Below, in pieces: positions 7,107 through 9,779 of a DNA stretch of 9,779 bases. The notes below the pieces were generated by a model. The model ran no database searches and was not told the origin of the DNA. It saw nothing but the letters and a program-made list of their open reading frames with translations. The translations under genes were made by a program, and so were the position numbers. The stretch's first letter is position 1, and every line of letters begins with the position of its first letter. The DNA comes from Oscillospiraceae bacterium (GTDB lineage Bacteria; Bacillota; Clostridia; Oscillospirales; Acutalibacteraceae): assembly GCA_031273775.1 (NCBI GenBank), contig JAISRF010000018.1:1-9779 (forward strand). The letters are read 5' to 3'.

Positions 7107-7901
7107 ATGGAAATATATGCTAAAACAAGGCGCACCGACATAACAATCCGCAACGAACGCCCGGAAGATTATACCGCAATATTGCCGTTAACTTATGAAG
7201 CCTTTTTGCCTGTTGATTTCCCCGGCAGACGGCGAATGGATGAGCATTATCTAATCTATCTGCTCAAAGGCTCAAAATCCGTCATACCCGAACTCTGCTT
7301 TGTTGCGGAGTTAAATAACAAAATTGTCGGACATATCCTCTACACGAATAGCGTTGTCTTGCGCCCGGACGATTCTAAAACCGAAACGCTCACGTTCGGC
7401 CCTTTGAGTGTTTCGCCGCAATATCAACGTCAGGGCATTGGCGCGGCTTTGGTGCGGCACAGTCTGAAAAAGGCGCAGGAGTTGGGTTATGGAGCTGTTT
7501 TAATCACAGGCATAACGGATTATTATCCCAAACTCGGTTTCAAACGTGCAAGAGAGTTTGGCTTGACTCTTGAAGACGGCACAGCGGAAGATTACTTTAT
7601 GGCATATGAGCTTATTCCGGGCTATCTGTGCGGCGACCAAAGCAATCGTTTTTTGAAAGCTGATTCTCCACGTCATTTGCCATTTGTTCATTATCGCCGA
7701 GGATATACCGAAGCACGGCGTTTGCATCAAATATTGTCATGCTTTTGCTCCAACGCTTTATTCCAAGCGCCCTTTTCTGCCGCCACGAGGGCAGGATTTG
7801 CGTACTTCCCTAAAATACCCTTAACGCGCCCCGGAGATGTAAATTCTTTTTGCACAGATGGTCGCAGGTCAAACGGCAACCCGCCGATATTGCGCGACTG
7901 A
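7107..7901 (+). CDS. GNAT-family N-acetyltransferase with abnormal C-terminal extension
   Basis: ATG 7107 has an ideal AGGAGGT at 7093-7099; an alternative ATG at 7056 adds 17 residues lacking GNAT character. GNAT enzymes move an acetyl group from acetyl-CoA to an amine. Motif A is clear: LSVSPQYQRQGIGAALV, with the pyrophosphate-binding QRQGIGA at residues 107-113, then the GYGAVLITG strand, YYPKLGFKRA (motif B) and a final FMAYELIPGYL at 164-174. This is the pattern of YhbS-like (COG3153) enzymes, usually 170-200 residues. After about residue 180 the protein is not GNAT: the last ~85 codons are read antisense through a PIN-toxin fragment and the RelB/DinJ antitoxin gene. The native 3' end was probably lost at a junction near 7640-7665. 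The catalytic core is complete, so activity is possible. The substrate is unknown. Confidence 0.8.
   Translation: MEIYAKTRRTDITIRNERPEDYTAILPLTYEAFLPVDFPGRRRMDEHYLIYLLKGSKSVIPELCFVAELNNKIVGHILYTNSVVLRPDDSKTETLTFGPLSVSPQYQRQGIGAALVRHSLKKAQELGYGAVLITGITDYYPKLGFKRAREFGLTLEDGTAEDYFMAYELIPGYLCGDQSNRFLKADSPRHLPFVHYRRGYTEARRLHQILSCFCSNALFQAPFSAATRAGFAYFPKIPLTRPGDVNSFCTDGRRSNGNPPILRD
7612..7740 (-). pseudogene. PIN-domain toxin, N-terminal fragment
   Basis: On the minus strand an ATG at 7740-7738 overlaps the end of the antitoxin gene by 14 nt, the usual toxin/antitoxin arrangement. The frame reads MTIFDANAVLRYILGDNEQM and continues with ANDVENQL. This is the first strand and helix of a PIN-domain ribonuclease, including the first catalytic Asp (D5 in FDAN). 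After about 28 codons the sequence becomes the antisense of the GNAT 3' end and stops at TAA (7614-7612). Typical PIN toxins have about 130-140 residues with three or four acidic catalytic residues; all but the first are lost. The fragment is therefore inactive, and the junction near 7640-7665 marks a rearrangement that broke this gene and the GNAT tail together. Confidence 0.7.
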
Positions 7902-8017
7902 TACAAAAATACATTGATAGCATCGGTAATGCTCATCCCGAATTTTGAGTAAATCCGTTCCACGTCCGCCTTCACTTCGGGGTCAATGCGAATATACATG
8001 CTTGAAGTCTTAGCCAT
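7727..8017 (-). CDS. RelB/DinJ-family antitoxin
   Basis: The 96-residue product starts at ATG 8017 with GAGG at 8029-8026. Its N-terminus (MAKTSSMYIRIDPEVKADVE) is the DNA-binding ribbon of a ribbon-helix-helix protein, and FGMSITDAINVFLYQSRNIG with GLPFDLR is the typical RelB/DinJ helix pair and closing motif. The C-terminal ~45 residues would wrap the toxin. Such antitoxins bind their own promoter as dimers and neutralise the toxin encoded just downstream. Here the overlapping downstream gene is the stump of a PIN-domain toxin rather than a full RelE/YafQ-type toxin. This gene itself looks complete and has a good promoter, so it is probably an orphan antitoxin that could still repress its own promoter or neutralise a related toxin elsewhere. 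The far end of the plus-strand GNAT frame overlaps it in antisense. Confidence 0.85.
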   Translation of the reverse strand: MAKTSSMYIRIDPEVKADVERIYSKFGMSITDAINVFLYQSRNIGGLPFDLRPSVQKEFTSPGRVKGILGKYANPALVAAEKGAWNKALEQKHDNI

Positions 8018-8041
8018 TTGAATCGCCTCATTCTGTATATT

Positions 8042-8070
8042 GGTATAACCTTAAATGGAATAAATGTCAA
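8042..8070 (-). promoter_or_regulatory. Promoter of the RelB/DinJ antitoxin gene
   Basis: On the minus strand a consensus TTGACA (8070-8065) is separated by 17 bases from TATACC (8047-8042), about 25 bp upstream of the antitoxin start. The -10 box sits in GGTTATACC, a short imperfect palindrome that could be part of an autoregulatory operator; this last point is inference. Confidence 0.65.
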
Positions 8071-8106
8071 TACTAAATGAAAACATTTTTCAGAGGTTTC
8101 AGAGGG

Positions 8107-8141
8107 AAAACCGCCCTTTGACTTAATAACCAAAGGGCGGT
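8107..8141 (-). terminator. Intrinsic terminator of the lipoprotein operon
   Basis: An 11-bp perfect stem (8110-8120 with 8131-8141, ACCGCCCTTTG against its complement) encloses a 10-base loop, and on the minus strand it is followed by TTTT. It begins 18 bases past the stop of the lipoprotein gene, which is transcribed towards it. No T-run follows on the plus strand, so it acts for minus-strand transcripts only. Confidence 0.8.
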
Positions 8142-8159
8142 GAAAATTTATGAGAGATT

Positions 8160-8954
8160 TTAATATTCGTGTTCAGTAAGTTCTAATGTATATGATTCAC
8201 CGGGCGTTATGTCATAAATATCTGTATCTTCTTTGAATTTATCACCTTGTCCGAGTGAACTGAGCATTATCATACCGGATTTAACCATATAGCCTTCGCT
8301 GTCATATAATTTGTAGCTAAGCGTATCATAAGCAGACTTGTTAGCATACGTTTTTGTGCCAGCGATTGTAATGCTTACTTTTGGCGACATAGCCTTATCG
8401 AAAACATATGTAACACTTTCAATTTTTATCTTTGATTCGATCTTGCCATCAAAACCTTTTATGCTAATTTCAAAAGGGAGAGAGTCTGTTTTTAACTGAA
8501 TATCCTTTATCGGAAGGCAATACAGCGCACTACAATTTACTTCGTCAAAAATGGTTGTATCGCCTTGCTTAACCGTCAGATAGACCGTTCCGTTTGAAGA
8601 TTTACCCGAAGTCACTTCCGAAGCGGGAATCCTTAGATTGGCGAGGTATTGCTCTCCGGCGTTTTGGCTTGTGTAGTAAGAAAAATCGTTTTTTGACACA
8701 GATTTATTTCCGTTATAAACTTCTTCATCCTTATCATTAACTATCCGAACGGCAACATTAACATCTGCGGAAATAAATTCACCGGATTTATTACACAATC
8801 CAAAAAACACACTATAATCATTTGTTCCCTCGTTGTGCTGAAAAGACCAGCTTTTTAAGGTTGCGATACTACCATCGAAAAGGATACTATTTGCAATGGA
8901 GCAACCGCACAATAAAATCGTCATCAGCATCAGTAAAGAAATAATTTTTTTCAT
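8160..8954 (-). CDS. Putative lipoprotein of unknown function
   Basis: The 264-residue product begins MKKIISLLMLMTILLCGC, a lipoprotein signal peptide with C18 as the lipid-modified cysteine (LCGC is a slightly unusual lipobox, with Cys at -2). AGGAGA (about 8967-8961) gives a good ribosome binding site. The rest is beta-rich, with repeated patterns of short hydrophobic strands and many Ser, Thr, Lys and Asp residues (VYLTVKQGDTTIFD, SVTYVFDKAMSPKVSITIAG, LSYKLYDSEGYMVKSG). This is reminiscent of the immunoglobulin-like FxLyD-type domains of Gram-positive surface lipoproteins, probably two in tandem. I see no enzyme motif. It should sit on the outer face of the cytoplasmic membrane. It lies 18 bp after the acidic-protein gene and just before a strong terminator, so it is the last gene of the HNH operon. 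Confidence 0.75.
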   Translation of the reverse strand: MKKIISLLMLMTILLCGCSIANSILFDGSIATLKSWSFQHNEGTNDYSVFFGLCNKSGEFISADVNVAVRIVNDKDEEVYNGNKSVSKNDFSYYTSQNAGEQYLANLRIPASEVTSGKSSNGTVYLTVKQGDTTIFDEVNCSALYCLPIKDIQLKTDSLPFEISIKGFDGKIESKIKIESVTYVFDKAMSPKVSITIAGTKTYANKSAYDTLSYKLYDSEGYMVKSGMIMLSSLGQGDKFKEDTDIYDITPGESYTLELTEHEY

Positions 8955-8972
8955 AGCAAGTCTCCTAATTTT

Positions 8973-9203
8973 TTAATCATCGTCCCCATCAAAGCCAAAA
9001 GAGGAAAACGAACTGGCCCCGTCAAAATCACCATTGTCGTTAGAACCGAAAGACGTTATTAAATGAAGATTGCCGGAATCATAATCCATGGCAAGGTTGT
9101 CTGAAACACGTTGCAGAAGATTGCTATTGTAATCCATCAATAGATTATCGGAGAGGGAAAACAGCATTTCACCGCTGTCTAAATCCCACAATTGCTTTCC
9201 CAT
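8973..9203 (-). CDS. Small highly acidic protein with a duplicated motif
   Basis: I do not recognise the family. ATG 9203 has AAAGGAG at 9216-9210, inside the end of the HNH gene, with which it overlaps by 35 nt; this favours translational coupling. The 76 residues contain 14 Asp and 1 Glu against one Lys, one Arg and one His, so the protein is strongly negative. The middle holds a tandem motif: SDNLLMDYNSNLLQRV followed by SDNLAMDYDSGNLHLI. The C-terminus is low in complexity (Gly, Ser, Phe, Asp) and ends FGFDGDDD. There is no signal peptide or membrane segment, so it is probably cytoplasmic. An acidic partner next to a nuclease can be an inhibitor or DNA mimic, but that is only a hypothesis here. 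The gene is short, but the ribosome binding site and tight spacing support it. Confidence 0.65.
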   Translation of the reverse strand: MGKQLWDLDSGEMLFSLSDNLLMDYNSNLLQRVSDNLAMDYDSGNLHLITSFGSNDNGDFDGASSFSSFGFDGDDD

Positions 9204-9603
9204 AAGCTACTCCTTTCATTTGGTTGATTGTTGAGATGAACGACAAACTTTGAAGTCGATTATTGACCGGATTAAGCATGACAATTTTTCTTACCCCATC
9301 AATCCATTGTACTTGATAGTTACAGTCGTCAATCCAAAACGTGGTTTTGTCCCCGGCTTCACGGTTCGTGATAATATTTGTGCAGATGAGGTTGCTTTTT
9401 TCGTTCGTTCCGCCCGCAGCTTTAGGAAGTATATGATGAATGTTCCAACCGCATAGAACTTTCTGTCCCCACACAAGGTGATAAGCATTCTCCTCTCCAT
9501 AAGCATCCCGGGACATGTAGTTACCATGGAAATCCTTTACAAGAGTTTCACGGCCGTAGATCTCGTTCCATAAGTTCAATGCATTAATTTTGTTAATTTT
9601 CAT
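9169..9603 (-). CDS. HNH nuclease family protein
   Basis: ATG 9603 has AAAGGAG at 9617-9611. The 144-residue protein carries a compact HNH motif, GWNIHHILPKAAGGTNEKSN, with H56 and H57 as the core histidines, N71 as the middle Asn and N80 of TNREAGDK in the third position. This is a beta-beta-alpha metal nuclease fold that cuts nucleic acid. The N-terminal 50 residues (LWNEIYGRE, SRDAYGEENA) look like the short lead-in of stand-alone HNH proteins rather than of a toxin cut from an Rhs protein. The C-terminal ~55 residues (FWIDDCNYQVQWIDG) form a probable beta segment. It is the first gene of a three-gene minus-strand unit with its own promoter and leader. The target is unknown; it could be a defence, mobile-element or housekeeping nuclease. 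Confidence 0.8.
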   Translation of the reverse strand: MKINKINALNLWNEIYGRETLVKDFHGNYMSRDAYGEENAYHLVWGQKVLCGWNIHHILPKAAGGTNEKSNLICTNIITNREAGDKTTFWIDDCNYQVQWIDGVRKIVMLNPVNNRLQSLSFISTINQMKGVAYGKAIVGFRQR

Positions 9604-9662
9604 TTTACTTCTCCTTTAATTGCAGTTTGAAATTTTTAATTTGGTCGTATAATCCGTTTAGC

Positions 9663-9706
9663 CGATGGTGTCCCCACCATCGTGGAATTTGGGACAGATG
9701 TGCCCC
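9663..9706 (-). promoter_or_regulatory. Structured 5' leader of the HNH operon (two hairpins)
   Basis: The predicted transcript has about 120 untranslated bases. On the minus strand, GGGGCA-CATC-TGTCCC (9706-9691, one G-U pair) is followed eight bases later by CGATGGTG-GGGA-CACCATCG (9682-9663), a perfect eight-pair stem closed by a GNRA-type GGGA loop. No T-run follows, so it is not a simple terminator, and I see no pairing with the AAAGGAG site. It does not match a riboswitch class I know. It may be an mRNA-stabilising or protein-binding leader. Confidence 0.45.
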
Positions 9707-9712
9707 GGAATC

Positions 9713-9726
9713 TGACCAGTTGGTCA
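9713..9726. promoter_or_regulatory. Candidate operator palindrome at the transcription start
   Basis: TGACCAGTTGGTCA has six-base arms that are perfect inverted repeats around a two-base centre. It lies 8-21 bases beyond the -10 box, at the predicted transcript start. Such a place suits a repressor dimer. The loop would be too short for a stable RNA hairpin, so a DNA operator is likelier. No regulator gene is visible beside it. Confidence 0.45.
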
Positions 9727-9733
9727 TACGCTT

Positions 9734-9762
9734 AGTATAACAGATTTTTTGCTTTGTGTCAA
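9734..9762 (-). promoter_or_regulatory. Near-consensus promoter of the HNH operon
   Basis: On the minus strand TTGACA (9762-9757) is followed by a 17-base spacer and TATACT (9739-9734). This is close to the ideal primary-sigma promoter, and transcription should start near 9727. It is the strongest promoter-like match I found in the window. Confidence 0.8.
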
Positions 9763-9779
9763 CTCATTTAACGCATTGA

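Noticed and set aside
1..9779. CRISPR array, tRNA or rRNA genes, replication origin
   Set aside because: No regularly spaced direct repeats, no cloverleaf-like sequence and no rRNA-like stretch were seen on reading both strands.

Overview
The window looks like an accessory, rearrangement-rich stretch of a Gram-positive anaerobe, most likely a Clostridia-type Firmicute. The reasons are strong AGGAGG-type ribosome binding sites, a secreted Rhs protein of the DNRLRE/LysM/YD-repeat kind, a RelB/DinJ antitoxin, a BREX type 1 PglX remnant, a Gram-positive-style lipoprotein, and near-consensus TTGACA-17-TATA promoters. The taxon is inference; no rRNA or marker gene is present.

Left part (1-3933, + strand): the end of a multi-pass membrane protein, then a large secreted Rhs/YD-repeat protein that starts at GTG 655. 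The Rhs protein stops inside its YD repeats, without the usual core end or C-terminal toxin, where it runs into the left end of an IS5-like insertion sequence.

Middle (3910-7024): a patchwork of broken genes. A short IS5-like remnant (about 3910-4056) joins the Rhs gene to the C-terminal part of a BREX pglX methyltransferase gene. The pglX remnant carries a 459-bp in-frame cassette (4153-4611) encoding a DUF559/Vsr-like nuclease domain, bounded by about 50-bp inverted repeats, and it also seems to have lost an internal block. An intact HipA-like kinase gene follows 19 nt later. Next come an internally deleted IS110 transposase fragment on the minus strand, abutting the C-terminal end of a VWA-domain protein.

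Right part (7025-9779): a GNAT acetyltransferase gene converges on, and its reading frame runs antisense through, a minus-strand RelB/DinJ antitoxin whose partner PIN toxin survives only as its first ~28 codons. Beyond it lies an apparently intact minus-strand transcription unit: a near-consensus promoter (9734-9762), a palindrome at the transcription start, a leader with two hairpins, an HNH nuclease gene, a very acidic 76-residue protein, a lipoprotein, and an intrinsic terminator (8107-8141).

The genes do not form one pathway. They read as debris of several defence, toxin and mobile modules (Rhs, BREX, HipA-like, PIN/RelB, IS5, IS110) plus one whole operon of unknown role. The two strongest points are the inverted-repeat-bounded DUF559 cassette inserted in frame into pglX, and the HNH/acidic protein/lipoprotein operon.
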